Below are positions 25,013-38,504 of a stretch of 64,000 nucleotides of DNA, piece by piece. The stretch's first letter is position 1; each line of letters begins with the position of its first letter. Source of the DNA: Neodiprion pinetum (Eukaryota; Arthropoda; Insecta; Hymenoptera; Diprionidae); NCBI RefSeq assembly GCF_021155775.2, contig NC_060234.1:2976001-3040000 (forward strand), in the 5' to 3' direction. Below the pieces are notes generated by a model. It was not told where the DNA came from. It did no database searches and saw only the letters and a program-made list of their open reading frames with translations. Made by a program: the position numbers and the translations under genes.

Positions 25013-26204
25013 TATATGTATATATATATACATATATATGTTTGCCTAGTGTATATATTTTACTTGTCACTGAATAACGCGATATGTATACATGTATTCA
25101 CGTATCTACGTATGCATACTCCATGTACACCTTGATCCTCATATATCATCCCTTATGTATGTACATACGTAGAAACGAATTAAATTTTTCAAGAGCAGAC
25201 GGAAAAGAAATAAGATAGGAGAGAATAATAAACGTAGAATATGACACTACCCTATCTCTCTCGGTGTAGTTTAAAATTTTTTTTTTGCTCATGTAATTCT
25301 CTCTCCTCCCATATTCCATATTTTTTTCCTTTTTTTTCATACGATGCATTTGAATTAAAAAAAAAGAAAAAAAAAAAACGCATAGGACACTATTGTGAAT
25401 TTGATGTGGGGAGAAGAACGTTTTTAAAGCAAACACTTTTACTTGCGTAGCTTTATATTTTTATGAATTTTAGAATACTGGTTATACTTTGACTTGAGGA
25501 AGTTTAAGGCGATTTAATTGGGCAAATTAATTATACTGAAGTTTTGCACTCGAACCTATTGCGTTACAAGATTATTACCGCATCTGAGTCACGTTGTGAA
25601 AAAAAAAAAACAAGAATTTGTTGTTACGTTGCGGGAAAAAAACGTTGGGCTGGAAACTGATTTTCCAGCTTTTTCTACCGTCTCTTGGAATTTCGGCGGA
25701 AAGAAATTGTAACTCAGAGTTGCAGAATTTGGTTAACGAATGATGCGAGATTGAATGAAATGAAATTCGCATTTAACGAAGTAAATAGAAGATATGAACG
25801 GAAGAAAGTAGAAGGAAAAAAAGGAGGCAAGAGATTTTCCCAGTAAAAGAGCATAAACGTAACGTTTCGAACGAATTGCGTAATTATGAGAACAATAAAT
25901 TGTGGTGTAAAACGTGGGGTTAAATATAATTGCACATTTTCCAACCTACGAACAATCAGCAGTATTGGAAAAATTCTTAGCCCAAGTTAAGCGCACAAGA
26001 TATTTCTTTATTCATAAGATGAAACCTATTCATCGCTTTTCAAATAACTTCGGTTAACTCTTGACTCTGCCATATCTTTATCACGCTTATTATAAATACG
26101 TTACCGCGTATTATCTTTCGCTACGTTTTAATTACTTGCGTAAAGTGGCAGCGGTCTTTGTCTTTTCGGGGGACTTAGTTCTTGTTTTCCTAACCGATAA
26201 ATGA

Positions 26205-26206
<2 letters not shown>

Positions 26207-26263
<57 letters not shown>
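26207..26263. repeat. (GA)n microsatellite, longest in the window
   Basis: About 28 uninterrupted AG units. Confidence 0.96.
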
Positions 26264-26266
<3 letters not shown>

Positions 26267-28202
26267 AGAGAGGGAGCTTTCCCCCTCTTTAGAAGATCAA
26301 TAAGGAAGAGAACAAGAGTACGAGTGAATTTAGGAAAATAAATGGAAGACAGAGCGTACTCGAATTTCACTCTTCATTTGCCTATCGGGACGGTGAAATT
26401 ATTCTCTTAATCATTAATACTCGACTTTAGGAAATTTAAACTCTCACAAGATTCGTTGTTATTTATGACGAATCGATGATAAAAACCACGGGAACTTACA
26501 GATTATCTCGAAAGTAAAACAAAAACATTGTTTAAGCTTCCAAGATTTTGACCGTTGCATGGATTTGGAAAAAAAAAAAAAACAGCTCCGATGATTTTTT
26601 GAAAACCTTAATATTTGCGAATTTAAATACTTCGCAGATCTCTGCGACGCGATTGAGAAATTCTTTGGTGAAAAAGAACTATTTTCACCGACTTGCAAGG
26701 GGGGAAAAAAAAATATATATATATATATACATCTATATCGACGAGAGAAGAAAAGCACGAGCTTAATTCTCATATTCCAGTCGACTTTTTTATTCGCAGT
26801 TCGAGTCCCGAGTGTTGTGGTGAAACGTTGGAAAGATATCGAAGTAGGAGTACGGGTTTTGAAAAGGAGAGAAGCTTCGGGAAACGATCAGGTCTCCTCG
26901 AGAGTCGGATAGCTGGTATCGGAGAGTTTACGAGGAGCTTTACGCGTTGTTAGATCGACGAGATTTTGCAATATCGAAATTGCGAGTCTCGGTTTTACTG
27001 CGTGGCTTCAGATTTACCACTCGCAGTTTCTGATTCGCGTACTACCGATCCCGGAATGGCTGCAGGGTTTCAGCCTGGTATCATCAACCCTGAAGAGAAG
27101 AATTAAACCTAAACTGCAGGGCTGAGAAATCGCGTCGAATCTCGAAGAGGATGAAGCTCTGGGCGGTTAGAGATATCGCGAAACGCGCCTCGCATCCGAC
27201 CATCCGCAAAACTTTATCGTGCTTTCACGTTCGCACTGCTACTTTATAAATCGTCGCGTGCTTTCATTTAGATTCGCAAGTTGTGTGTGTGTTTTTTTTT
27301 TTTTTTTTCTTTTCAATCGTTTTTTCAATATCTTTTTTTCTTCATCCTTTTTCACGCTAGTCTCTCCTTTTCTTGGGCAGGGAGAGATGAGAAAGAGATA
27401 AAAAAAATAAAATAAAAAAAAAAAAAAAGGGTAAAAAGTTCAAAGAACTCGAGTCTCTTCTACTCTCTGCAGAGAAATCAGCTTCGTGCATTATGCATGT
27501 CGGTTCTAGGTATATATTGCATTACAGGCACTGGGGCCAGGAAACAAACGACTTTTTGATTAGACGGTTAGCTTCCTGCTTTCGGCCTACGACTCACGGC
27601 AGCCTTGGTGTATCGCAAAAGATACGGAGAAAGAGAGAAAGAGAAAGAGGAAAAGGAAAGAGAAAAAGTGAAGGAAATTAATCAAGATTTACACGAACAT
27701 GACAATTCCTTTGCCTACACGTGGTTACTTATTTATCGTGCGTATAATTGAGCTCGACTTGCGAAAGATTTCATTATAATTTCATAATATTGGAAGAATA
27801 ATTATTTTTAACACACAACGTGCTTACGTTTGTACAATTATGATCGTAATATTTTGGGATCAATTTTGTTTCATCGTTAGCTTATTGTTGTTTTGTTGCT
27901 TAAGCATTCGAAATTCCGTAAATGATCTTCTAGAATTTCATATAATTTTTTTCTAATTCGTAAGAACTGTGTGTAAAGTTCTACGTATATCAGATCGTGA
28001 GTGTGATAAACTTTGGTTATACGAAAAACTAATCGTCGACTTTTCATTTTTCGATATGTGTTACTTTCGCCCAAATCGATAAAATTTCACTAAAACTAGA
28101 ATCGAAAGGAAAGAGAAGTAGAGAATCAAACTCGCCAATTTTTTCTAAATCATAATTGTAGAAATATATTGATTTTTGTATGAATTCGGATATATTCAGG
28201 GT

Positions 28203-28236
28203 GTCCTGAAAAGCGGGACAGGATCGTTTTCAGGAC
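28203..28236. repeat. Perfect 10-bp hairpin
   Basis: GTCCTGAAAA and TTTTCAGGAC are exact inverted repeats separated by 14 nt. Upstream is TTCAGG. It may be a tiny transposon relic or a transcribed stem-loop; nothing decides which. Confidence 0.7.
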
Positions 28237-29037
28237 TGCAGAGGTAGAAGAAGCCGCACTTAATCAGTCATTTCATTCGGCCGCAAGACCAACGATAACT
28301 CATTTAACCGAACTGGGTATACAATTTTTATCAACATCTTAACATAATTCATTCCCCTTCGCTTTGCCAGAGATTTTTCGCGGCAGAAAAGAGAAAAGAG
28401 AGATGAGAGAGGAGGAAAGGAAGGCACAGCCATCGACCCTCGTCAGTCTAGATAGGATCCTTAACGCGTTTCGATTCGCATTGGTGGTCAACTTGTATCA
28501 GAGATCTCAACGGTCTATTAATCATCGTCAAAGACGATTGGATCATGCCGTCATCATTGATGGCGTTTTTGTAATAATAACGATACGCGGTTCTGTGTAT
28601 GCGCTATTACATATTTGTGTTGTGTGTATATGTGACGCGGGACGAGGAGGAAAAATACAAGAAACAAATTGATGATGGAACGCCTTTTTTGCAATTGGAT
28701 CGAGTTTTCTTTTTCTTCTTTTTTTTTCAACTTTTCTTGCATCATCGTTTTTTGCTTCATCCATCTAGGGATTTTGGAACTTTATCGTCCGGCGGTCAAC
28801 TCGAAAGAAAACGAACGTTCTCAAATTGAGGTGAAATAGAATTGAGAGAAAAATGAGGAACAAGCATTTTCGCAGATCAAACTAATCAGAATCTGTTTCA
28901 ACGGTGTGCAGTAATGATGAAAAACAGAAAAATAATCTGCTTCTCGAATATTTTCAATAAAATTATGTTTGTTTGAGGAATAATTATTTTGTGTAAGAAA
29001 ACGTTTCTTACACCGTTATCCAAGTCGCTCGATTACG

Positions 29038-29062
29038 AAAAAAAAAAAAAAAAAAAAAAAAA
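29038..29062. repeat. Poly-A tract
   Basis: 25 consecutive A. No upstream polyadenylation signal or coding-like sequence indicates a retrocopied transcript. Confidence 0.9.
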
Positions 29063-30062
29063 GATATTGAGAGATTACCGATGAAACAAAAAACGTCTGA
29101 AAATTAGATTTAAAGTTTTAGTTTGCAGCTTCGAAGCTCGGAAAAGTTTGACTGAGAAATTTACCTGCACAATAACACAAGACGAAGAAAAAAACAAAAA
29201 AAAAAAAAAGGAATCTGATCGACTTTCCGTCGACGCTAAAAAATGGGGCAATTGTTGTTATTGGCGTTTCTGGGTTGCAGTAACAAATATCGGGTGAATT
29301 TGATCGGCAGTTGGCGAAGTTCGATTAGAAATGGAATTACATTTGCATGGCGCAGTTTCTCTCTCTCTCTCTCTCCGATACTGCATTATGTGATACACGA
29401 AACCGTCGAGTTGTCAAGAGCCAATAAACGACTGGATGTAATTTCGTATTAGCTTGTTTGAGCTTGCACGGAGTCCGGGAAAATTCACTATCCCTCACTA
29501 GGCGCGCATTTTAGAGTCGGTCCGCGGGATCGTCGAATGAAGCGAAGGAAAAAGAACGATGAAAAAGCAGAAAAACAAAAAATTGATGAAGAAGAATTCT
29601 GCGATTTTTTACCGCTATACAATTTTTTTTATTTTTTTCGATTTATAATCCGTGTTTTGGCGTAGAGAACGAATAGATGGAGAGAAAAAGAAAAAAAAAA
29701 AAAAAAACAAAAAATACACCGTATATATTCGAAAATTTTACCATATTTCCCTTTAGTTTCGAGCAAGCTTTACATCTATTTGACATTTTTGTTTTTATCT
29801 CGCTCTTCAATATTCCAAACATTTTAAAGTTCGCAGGCGCACATTTTTCATCCGCGTAAAACATAAAAATCATCGGTGAACTAAAGGTTTTTGTAAAGTC
29901 GCTGGTTGCGATTCTGCGATGAAAATTGAAAAATTCAATGAAAAATTCAAAACGAAGAATCAAATATGGCGGCTATTTTTAACAAAATTCGACTTTCTTT
30001 CGTTCAATTTGCACAAGATCGATTATAAGGGATTTTTTCAGGTCATTGTTTTCTTTCCGCAG

Positions 30063-30101
30063 TTACAATTGAAACATTAAAAATGGCGGATTCAATATGG
30101 C
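30063..30101 (+). other. Candidate 39-nt exon with start codon
   Basis: The upstream sequence TTGTTTTCTTTCCGCAG is a good 3' splice site and the downstream sequence GTAAGTATC is an almost ideal 5' splice site. Between them is an ATG in a favourable context (AAAAATGG) that opens MADSIW and remains open to the donor. It could be the first coding exon of a gene with its next exon far downstream. The donor follows a C rather than G, no partner exon is visible, and the ATGGCG motifs could instead be Pho/YY1-type sites. Confidence 0.2.
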
Positions 30102-31237
30102 GTAAGTATCTATCAGCATCGGGTTCGGATTCAGCGCCTCAAAACCCTTGGGAAAAATATAGTCTCATTGAATAGTCCGAAGGTGACTCTTTGTCTCTTT
30201 CCGTATTGTCTAACATACAACACGCGTTCGATAAAAAAGTAAAACGTCAAGAATAATTCCGAACAAAAATTTCGTATAAAATAATCCGAAATATTTTCAT
30301 TAAAAAATTTCGAAATACAGAGTCTGCCGTAAGTAACAGAAAATTTTTCAACGAATCCCGGAGGATGTTTAAAAGAAAACTTGATTTTTATTCAACCGCT
30401 GCACGGTATAAGCGGAAAAAAAATTATACGCCTACCGAGTGAAAAATGGTGCCTGTAATTGCTGGTTATTATCGGAGAACAGAGAAATACTTCAGAGCGA
30501 AACCGTCAATCAAAATGCAATTACTGCCCCTCACTCGGCGACCGTCTGACCGGACTGTTGCCTTTACTACTCGAACGGTTCCGAGGGTCATGTCAGCAGG
30601 TTAGAAACACGCGAGGTTCTCCAAGCTCACTTCGTTAGCTCATTCCAGATGCCGGATTCGATGGTCTGACCAGTGTCATTAGATCGTCTGGCCGAAAATT
30701 TGCAAAACGAGGTTTGTATCGGGTTGTAGTTTACATGTAGAATCAGTAAATTCTCTTAGACTCGGGATTAAACATCTTTCTCGTAAGAATAATCAGGTAT
30801 TATTATTATTATTGTTATTGTTCTTGTTCATTATTATTATCATCACAACATCGATTCCTTGTAGTAGGGTATAAAATTTTTTGTGTAATTTTTCGTTAAA
30901 TCAAATCAATTGTATAACTACTGTTTCAGGTACAATGATTTCGTTATTGTATTTTGTAAATTGACGGGTATGGAAAATGGATACAACGAAAAGAAAATAC
31001 TGCGCAAAGGTCCATATTACACGAGGTGGCGGATTTGAACGGTGAATTATATGTATCTATTCATTTTCATCGTATAGTTGTGGCTCTATACCGTTGTGGG
31101 AGACTATACGTATCGTTTTCACTGCATATTTGAACCCAACCGAAGGTGATAAATTCTGATAATGGAACTTTATGCCCAACGTGGGTATAAAAACCGGTTG
31201 AACCGATGGAGGATTTTTTATTTCATTTCATTTCGTT

Positions 31238-31240
<3 letters not shown>

Positions 31241-31282
<42 letters not shown>
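31241..31282. repeat. (CT)n microsatellite
   Basis: About 20 CT units with one AT interruption near the 3' end. Confidence 0.95.
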
Positions 31283-32696
31283 TTCCCAGTATAATTTTTT
31301 CGTCCGTGTCCTTTGTTTTTCATTGAATTACGATGGCGGAAAGCCGGTTATACCAAATCCCCTCTGCAATATACGTCAAACGGTATAAAATTTTCCGGTA
31401 TAATATTTTACGGAATTTCAATACACGCGAATTTGTCGCGTCATGTTACGGAAAACTGTAGAGGTTTGGTTCCTTTTTCTTTTCGTTTTTTTATTTTTTT
31501 CAGCTTTGCCTTCCAGTTTTTTTTTTTTTTTTTACCGTCATCGCGGATAGTGTGGGCATCACTGTTTGAACATTCAAACAAATATCAGTCCTTTTACGTT
31601 CATCAGTCATTTTCGCACGTGTGGTTTTTTCTTTTCTTGCGCGTGGCTAAAGAATAATTGAGAAAAAAAAAAAAAAAACAAACAAACAAAGTAAAGAAGA
31701 AAAATTATTCCTTCGACGAATATTACTGCGCATGAAATTGGAACGCGACGAATGGGTGAAGAAACAATAAAAAAAATCCCCAAAATATTTACTTATTCAC
31801 GATGGATCAACGAAAGTTTTCCACAGCTTTTGCAAGCTTGATAAAAAATAACTTACGTGTAAGCAAAAATGCAAAACGAGATTAGGGTTGTCTTAAATTA
31901 AAGCCAAATTCTGGTTGATGTAGCGAACCAACCGACTGCCGCGGTGTTTGCGGTCTTTCTGCTAATTGGTTTGCCAAAAGGCGAGTGACTGTGTTCCGAA
32001 GCGTTTTAGATCGTGCACACGGTATACGTTTAATTCCTCTGAATTAATTCAGAAACGCAATGTGGTCTGTTTATTATATATATATATATACACATAGATG
32101 TGAAACTTTGTATCAAACGCGAAATATTAAACGTAATAAAATATTATTAGAGCGCAATAATCAATTATAAACAGAAGCGTATTTGTAAATAGATAAAAGG
32201 GTGAAAGTTTCGAGATGTTCTGAAACAAAATTTTTTGAGAAGCGTAGCGTTTTGATTCGGAATTTTGGTTCACAAAAAAAAAAAAAAAATAAATAAAAAA
32301 AATAAAATACTTGTAAGGAAATCAAGAAAAATTGAAAAAAAAGGGATGAAAGTATTCGTACCGGTTACAAGATTTCGCGAAATTTCCCACGACCGGTAAT
32401 ATGAATAAATAATTTATTCATTGCAGTGTGGCGTTAAAATGAAGCTTGCACTAGGAAACGTGCGGGTTTAGATGCGTGGAAAATTTGCAAGTTCAACAGG
32501 ATTTTACTGCAGAAATTCATACCCGGTGTCGTTACGTGCGGATTATTGAAAAATTTATTAGTTCAAATAATGTATGTTGGAGTTGAATTCGCTAAGTAAA
32601 TCAATCGAGTGAGATGATATTTTTTCTTTTTCCTCTTTTGGAAGATGTTGCGGATTAATTTTGCGTTGAAATCAACGAGGGATTTGAAATTTCGTT

Positions 32697-32732
32697 AATA
32701 CTTTGAAGTGAATATCGATATTTCAAAGTATT
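32697..32732. repeat. Perfect 11-bp inverted repeat around a TATCGATA-like centre
   Basis: AATACTTTGAA and TTCAAAGTATT are exact inverted repeats flanking GTGAATATCGATAT, whose core AATATCGATATT is itself palindromic. It could form a cruciform or hairpin, or act as a dyad-symmetric protein binding site. Confidence 0.65.
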
Positions 32733-34105
32733 TTAAAAATCTTAATAACAGAATCGTGGCAATTATCAATCTTCCCGCATAAGATTTTTATGGTTTTTTT
32801 CACTCTCACGAATGAAGTTTGTTGATTTTTTAACCTTATCAAAAATTACAGATTCCACATACATTTTCCTGAACGTAAAATAAAGTTTTCATCAATTTTC
32901 TGTCTATACGTGTAGGACAAAGTTTTTTTTTAAATTTGCTATCGCAACAATTGAATTTCATCGATTCTTCTTCTTCGCCAAGAAACGAATGTCGGTTAAT
33001 TTTTTAACCGAGAGGGGAAAAATGTAAGACGGAAGAAAAATTTTCGAGCAAAAACAGGCAAGTAAATGTCAATTTTGCAACAGCTCACGTCAAGTCTGCC
33101 CATTCGCGTTACATGACAAAATTCGATTTATCTTGTATCCTGAACCGAGTTATAAAACATGACTTGATGTTCCGTCGAGCCTGAGCTACATAATCGTGCA
33201 TAATAATTATTGCGTCATCAATTACCACGCGGCTCGTGACGTTAATGTGCAAGCGTGTGACCACGACAGGTCCTTGTTGCCAGCTATGCCCCGTTACGGA
33301 TTTCCCCTCCACATTGTATACATGTAACATTGTATACACACGAAAATAATACGTATAGAAATTCAGTCATGAGAGCTAACGGACGAAGCGTGAAGTTGTA
33401 AGAGAAACTGCTTGAAAAAGACATTGAAGCGATTAGTAGAACAGAAAAAGAAAATCGGAAAGTAAAATTCAGAACAGATCACCTTGGGATTGAAATTTTC
33501 TCTCTTGAATAAGTGCAATTATTGATGTTGATAATTGATCAGATATGAAGAAATATTGTGTTAATTTTTGGAAGCAAAAAACGTGTTCGGAATTGATGAA
33601 AATTTTCAATCGCAAAATGTTACGCAGTATATAGAAGTTCATATAATATTCGATCAGAAAATAATTTTGTATACCGTATGACGTGTTTACGACAGCTGCG
33701 CGTTTTTTTTTTTTCTTTTTTTTTCATTTTATTCATTTGATGCTGCTTCTTTTTCTTTTTTATTTCGGCTTCAATTGTTTCTCTTCCCGAAAACAGAAGC
33801 TCGAAACGGAGATACGGAGCGAAATTAAAAAAGCGGTGAAAATGTTCAGGATTCTGTAGAGAGAGAAAGAGAGAGAGAGATGGAGGGAGGGAGTCCATGA
33901 AATATTAATTTCTTAATCAGAGGGTGAAACAAAAACAAACAAACAAACAAACAAGCTAAAAAGAAAAAGACGGAAAAGCAAAACAACGAGAAGCAAATCC
34001 GTCGAAACCGGATTCAGCAGCGGTGAACTTGCAGAACTATAACCTTCTGTTATATAACCAACTCGGCAGAAATTGCATGTATACAACTGTACATAAGTAT
34101 AATAT

Positions 34106-34134
34106 TCACACACACATATATATATATATATATA
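34106..34134. repeat. (CA)n/(TA)n microsatellite
   Basis: CACACA followed by about 11 TA units. Confidence 0.9.
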
Positions 34135-35373
34135 ATAGTAGAGTGGATTGGCAGCACGATTCTCTTCGCAGAAATTAAATCCTCTGCAAATATAAACTGC
34201 ACGTTGCAAATGGTAATAATAGGATTTATCTGATATTACACGCATCGTTATAAAAGAATTGAAGAACTTTTATACCCGATTCTTATTTAAATAATTGAAG
34301 GCAAATGCATTGGAGCTGTGTATCTGAGAAATGAGAAAAAAAAAAAAAAGAAAAGATAAGATCATTGTTGTAGGTATAATTTGGCCGTTTGAAAAATTCG
34401 ATCTATACCTCATGTTTGAATCGCTCTCCGCAAATTGTCTGATTTTAATTTCGAGATTTCGAGAATATCTCGATACTTTTCGAAGGATTGCAATTTAAGG
34501 GGTGGCATTTTTTTTTTTTTTCTACACATACGGTAATTCTCGGAATTTGAAATGAAGCGTGAAAATCTGACGATAGTACAACCGAGAAGTTTGAGGAGTG
34601 AACGAAAGCCGCCGAAGCCGGAGAAGAAAATGGAGAATGGTCGAGGAAACAAGAAAAGAGGAAAAACCCCCGCTCACCCCGCATCCATCCACCTATCTAT
34701 CCATCTATCTAACTCAAAATTGGCTGAAACTCGTGCCAAGAAGAACGCCCACCGTTCGATTTCACCCGGGAATTTTCCATCTCTCGTTTTCTCTCTGTTA
34801 TATACACTAGCTGTGTAGAAACACGCGCCGCAGGACTAAAGAGCTTTATTTGGTTCCCGCGTGGGCGGAGAGAAAAGAGTAAAGAGAGAAGAGAGAAGAG
34901 GGAAAGCGTAGCAAGAGGCGAAACGCTATATGCGAAATGCGCCGCTGTTTGAATACTCGGTAGTGCATACATGTATAAAAGAAATTCTCCTATACTTCAT
35001 TCTTTATCCCATTTCATTCGAATATGGCTCCGAAAACTTTCGACCCGGAGAAAAGAAAACGTGCAATTATTCTTGTCCTATTGATGATTTAGCGTTGTGG
35101 CTTTTTACGAATATCCTTAATTTTGAGCTTTCGTAAACTGCTATTCTACATTTTTGAAAGGTACTTTAACGAATGAATTTCCACTTTTCGAATCATGTGT
35201 AATAATTTAAATACACGACTTTGGAATATAACTATCGTAACTTTCGTATCATCAGAGTTTGATCGTCTACTTAATGAGAGTCGAAATAAAAATAAAAAAA
35301 CCTAAGAAATGAAAATAAAATTGTTCTCGCACTTTGTATCTCCAATAATTCTTATATAACATGACTTTTGCGG

Positions 35374-35876
35374 TAGAGTAGCCATGTGAATCCTGGATAA
35401 AAATTCCTACATTACCGACACAGCTCGGACGCAAACCATTTTCTGGAATCTTCAAAGGTGGGGGTTATTCCTTCTTTGGTCGATTTTATCGATAATAGGA
35501 AAAAAATCCTCTTCATTGTGCTCTACCTTTTATCGAGATTGGATAAAACTCTCCAAAATTGCGCTCTACGTTACCATTGTTTTTACGATCGTCGGATAAA
35601 ATTCTCTACTTACACGTTGTTTCTTATCTTCATAGTCAAAAATCCCACGTTCTACCTTTACCACAGTGTCAACAGTTATCGAGCAAGATCGAAAAATTAC
35701 AGAGCGCAGACGCGAACCCTTGTACACGCGAAGTTCGGTAAGAGTCAGAGATTTTTAGGGAATTTTTTTCCAATGATCGATAAAGTCGATCAGAATGTGG
35801 ACAACCAATGTGGGTTTGTGTCCGAGCTGTGTCGGTAAAGAAGGGATTTGTACCCTCAACTCTCATAGCTACTCTA
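35374..35876. mobile_element. ~500-bp inverted-repeat element
   Basis: The left end (TAGAGTAGCCATG) and the reverse complement of the right end (TAGAGTAGCTATG) match. Further in, TTACCGACACAGCTCGGAC is exact on both sides and CAAACC follows. Deeper still, a TTTATCGAT block followed by GGAAAAAAA matches in both arms. The arms therefore extend about 130 bp with interruptions. The plus-strand frame at 35458-35838 (126 codons) lies within the element but shows no transposase motif, so I treat it as chance. Confidence 0.65.
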
Positions 35877-37814
35877 TTCCTTGTTAAAATTTGAAAAATT
35901 TTCAAGTTCTTCACTTTAATCGAAATGATTTAACATAGGTCCTTCCATTTCTCTTGCGATGACATTCTTTCAAAGCGTGCAATATCTGCGCGTCGCAATT
36001 CGCGCGCACGCAATAAATTCACATTGCTGCACCGTTTCGCGAACCACGTGATAGTGTCGGATATCAATTTGTCACCGATTGTTCGATACTATACCTACGG
36101 CGCAGAGTGAATGAAAATATATTGCGTCTGTACCTGTAAATATATACTCCTTTGTGAGCTACAACCGTGAGATACGTGATATGGACTTTTTCCGATCCGC
36201 GATGCATAAGTGATCGTATCACGTAGTCGCAAAAACGATATCACGACTCTGATTATCCGCATTGTTGGAATATTTTTAGGATTAAAGTATAACCTACATA
36301 CTCTTGATATTTTGGCACTGAGGTAAGAGAAAATAATTGTACTCGGTAGAATATTTAGGGTTGAAGAAAATCAACGAAAGCAAAACGCTGATCTTGTTTC
36401 ATGAAATGAAATTTTAAATCGTATAATGTTTTATTTGAATAAACGAAGGATTCGACAATTCCTCGTTGCACCAGAAATAAGATGCGTTAGTATTTAGATG
36501 TATAAAAAATATACAATTTTGAAAGCATGAAACAAAATCATCGGTAAATTTGAATCCTAAAAAAAGAGCTTTTTCTTTGGCACCTTGACGTAGAATTCTT
36601 TCTCCGAGTAAATTGAAACATCTAATACTAATTTAGAAACAAGTCTCATCTTGTGTTACGTTAAATTCACGTGTAACGCAAAGTTAGAATAACGTTAATT
36701 AAAATTTTTAGATCAACAGTCAGTTTTTGATGTATTAAACAACGTCGAAAGCATGCGGAACGAACAAAAAACAAGAAATTCGTTGAAACGTAGCCAGAGG
36801 TTTTAAACATATTTGGCGAATTTCGGGGCAGTGCGTTATGGCAATGAATTTCCCGGTCCCTCGGAATATCAGTGCGATTCGTGTCAACTTTGACAGATTT
36901 AAAAAACGACAAGCGAGTGGTAAAACGTGTTCATAAGTCGCAAAAGCTAACCCTTTTTATTTCCATCAAATGCACGTTTGCGTTTTGCTTTTTTGTACGA
37001 TTTCTCATCGTCATCATTATTATCATTATCATTATTATTATTAATAGTTATACATTTTTGCAAACGAGTTTCAAATTAATATTCGTGAATTTAAAAAGGG
37101 TGAGCAGTCTTCGGGTAGCAGTTGTAACAGAGCAGTCTCTTGATGCATTCTCGTATTTTTTTCTTCTCACAAAATCCTTTCAAATAATAATAACCTTCAC
37201 AAAAAAAAAAAAAAATTATTTCGTTTTGAAGTTACACACAACTCCTTGATTCTAGCCGCACGATTTTGGCAATGAACTTATCGACGACAAGAATTTTCAT
37301 CGAATCCAACAGCTTGTGATAAGAACCAAAAATGGCGTGGAAGAAAAAAAACAAATAAACAAAATAAAAAGTAATGAGCTACAATGATGAAAGAAAAAAA
37401 ATTCGTTAAAAAAATATACCAAACAGATCTTCCGCAAAATTGACAAGAAATACGGTGAAAAGTTTAATACTGGAATAAAGTAATGAAAATATTACCCAAA
37501 ATGAAAACCCGAGAAAATCTATGTAACGGTACGATAAAAAAATAAGAGAGAGAAATAACATTCGGTGGGGATGGATTTGAAAACAAGAAGCGGAGAGGTG
37601 GTAAAAAAAAAAAAAAATAAAAAAGAAAATTGAAAAATAACACGAGGGGTAAAACGAAAATGGAGGAAGAGCAGAGCGAGCAAAGAATATCCGAAAACAA
37701 TACATTTTATTCGGACGTAGCTGACCTGCGGTGCACATAAATATCTCCCGTTTTGTGGACTGTCCGACATGATACACCGCGCTTTATACCGTTTGATGCA
37801 GGTGTACATGTATT

Positions 37815-37984
37815 ACACACACACACACACACACGTATGTATACATGAATAAACGTACACACGTATACGACACACACAGAGAGACAGACAAACACCGTAG
37901 ATCCACTTCGCTTTTCCCGAAACTGTATGGCAGACGGAAATGTGTATATACGTGCATGCATACACACACACACACGCACACACA
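37815..37984. repeat. Cluster of (CA)n microsatellites
   Basis: Two CA arrays (37815-37834 and 37961-37984) are linked by shorter CACACAGA and ACACGTA blocks. All the Cys/Val-rich minus-strand frames here are explained by this alternating sequence. Confidence 0.85.
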
Positions 37985-38474
37985 TGTACGTATAACGCAC
38001 CTATGTATAATTCGATGTACATATGTATATATAGATTTGGTGAAGCCAGTGCAGCGGAAACAATGCGATTATAGTTTCGCGGAACCGGGATTTTCGATCG
38101 ACCGGTTCAAAGCGTGTTTCCGGCTCAAGGAATAATCATCGTCGGTTTCTCCCTGGGAAAATTATCGAAATTAAAAAAAGATACCATATGCATTAATAAT
38201 TTCGTCACGAGGCGGTAAAATTGAAGACAGTAATTTTGACGTTTTCAACGTATCAAAGATTACTTTATATTAATCTCGGGTAGGTATACAAATTTGTTTA
38301 TATCTGTGTTTTTTTTTAAATGCATACACATAATTCTAATTTGATTTAATTAATATCCCATCATTTGCGAAAATTTTTGCCTTAGAGGAAAAGGGGAATG
38401 AAAGAGAAGAACACGGAAATTTCTCATTTGGTTTTTCGCCGCGGTGTACTAAATGAACGAGAGCTGGAAGGGAA

Positions 38475-38504
38475 GGAGAGAAAGAGAGAGAGAGAGAGAG
38501 AGAG
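38475..38504. repeat. (GA)n microsatellite
   Basis: About 13 GA units, with purine-rich sequence before it (GGAAGGGAAGGAGAG). Confidence 0.93.

Larger units (their letters stand above)
25020..30055. other. Non-coding stretch, no gene seen
   Basis: AT-rich sequence with several A/T homopolymers. Frames stay near or below 106 codons and are Phe/Lys-rich. GC-richer sequence at about 26800-27220 has short frames on the plus strand (up to 86 codons) with no domain. An ATATGGCGGCT motif lies at about 29966, similar to one at 2978. Confidence 0.55.
30110..35370. other. Non-coding stretch, no gene seen
   Basis: AT-rich unique sequence, with a GC-richer patch at about 30500-30720 and short ATT-rich runs at 30797-30840. 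Frames do not exceed 114 codons and carry no domain. ATTAGGGTTGTC at about 31881 is repeated in similar form at about 44205. Confidence 0.55.

Noticed and set aside
26790..26815. AGTTCGAGTCCC as a tRNA B box
   Set aside because: There is no matching A box, anticodon stem or acceptor stem within tRNA distance on either strand.
35458..35838. 126-codon plus-strand frame inside the 35.4-35.9 kb element
   Set aside because: It lies between the inverted arms but shows no transposase DDE pattern or other motif. Part of it is arm sequence.
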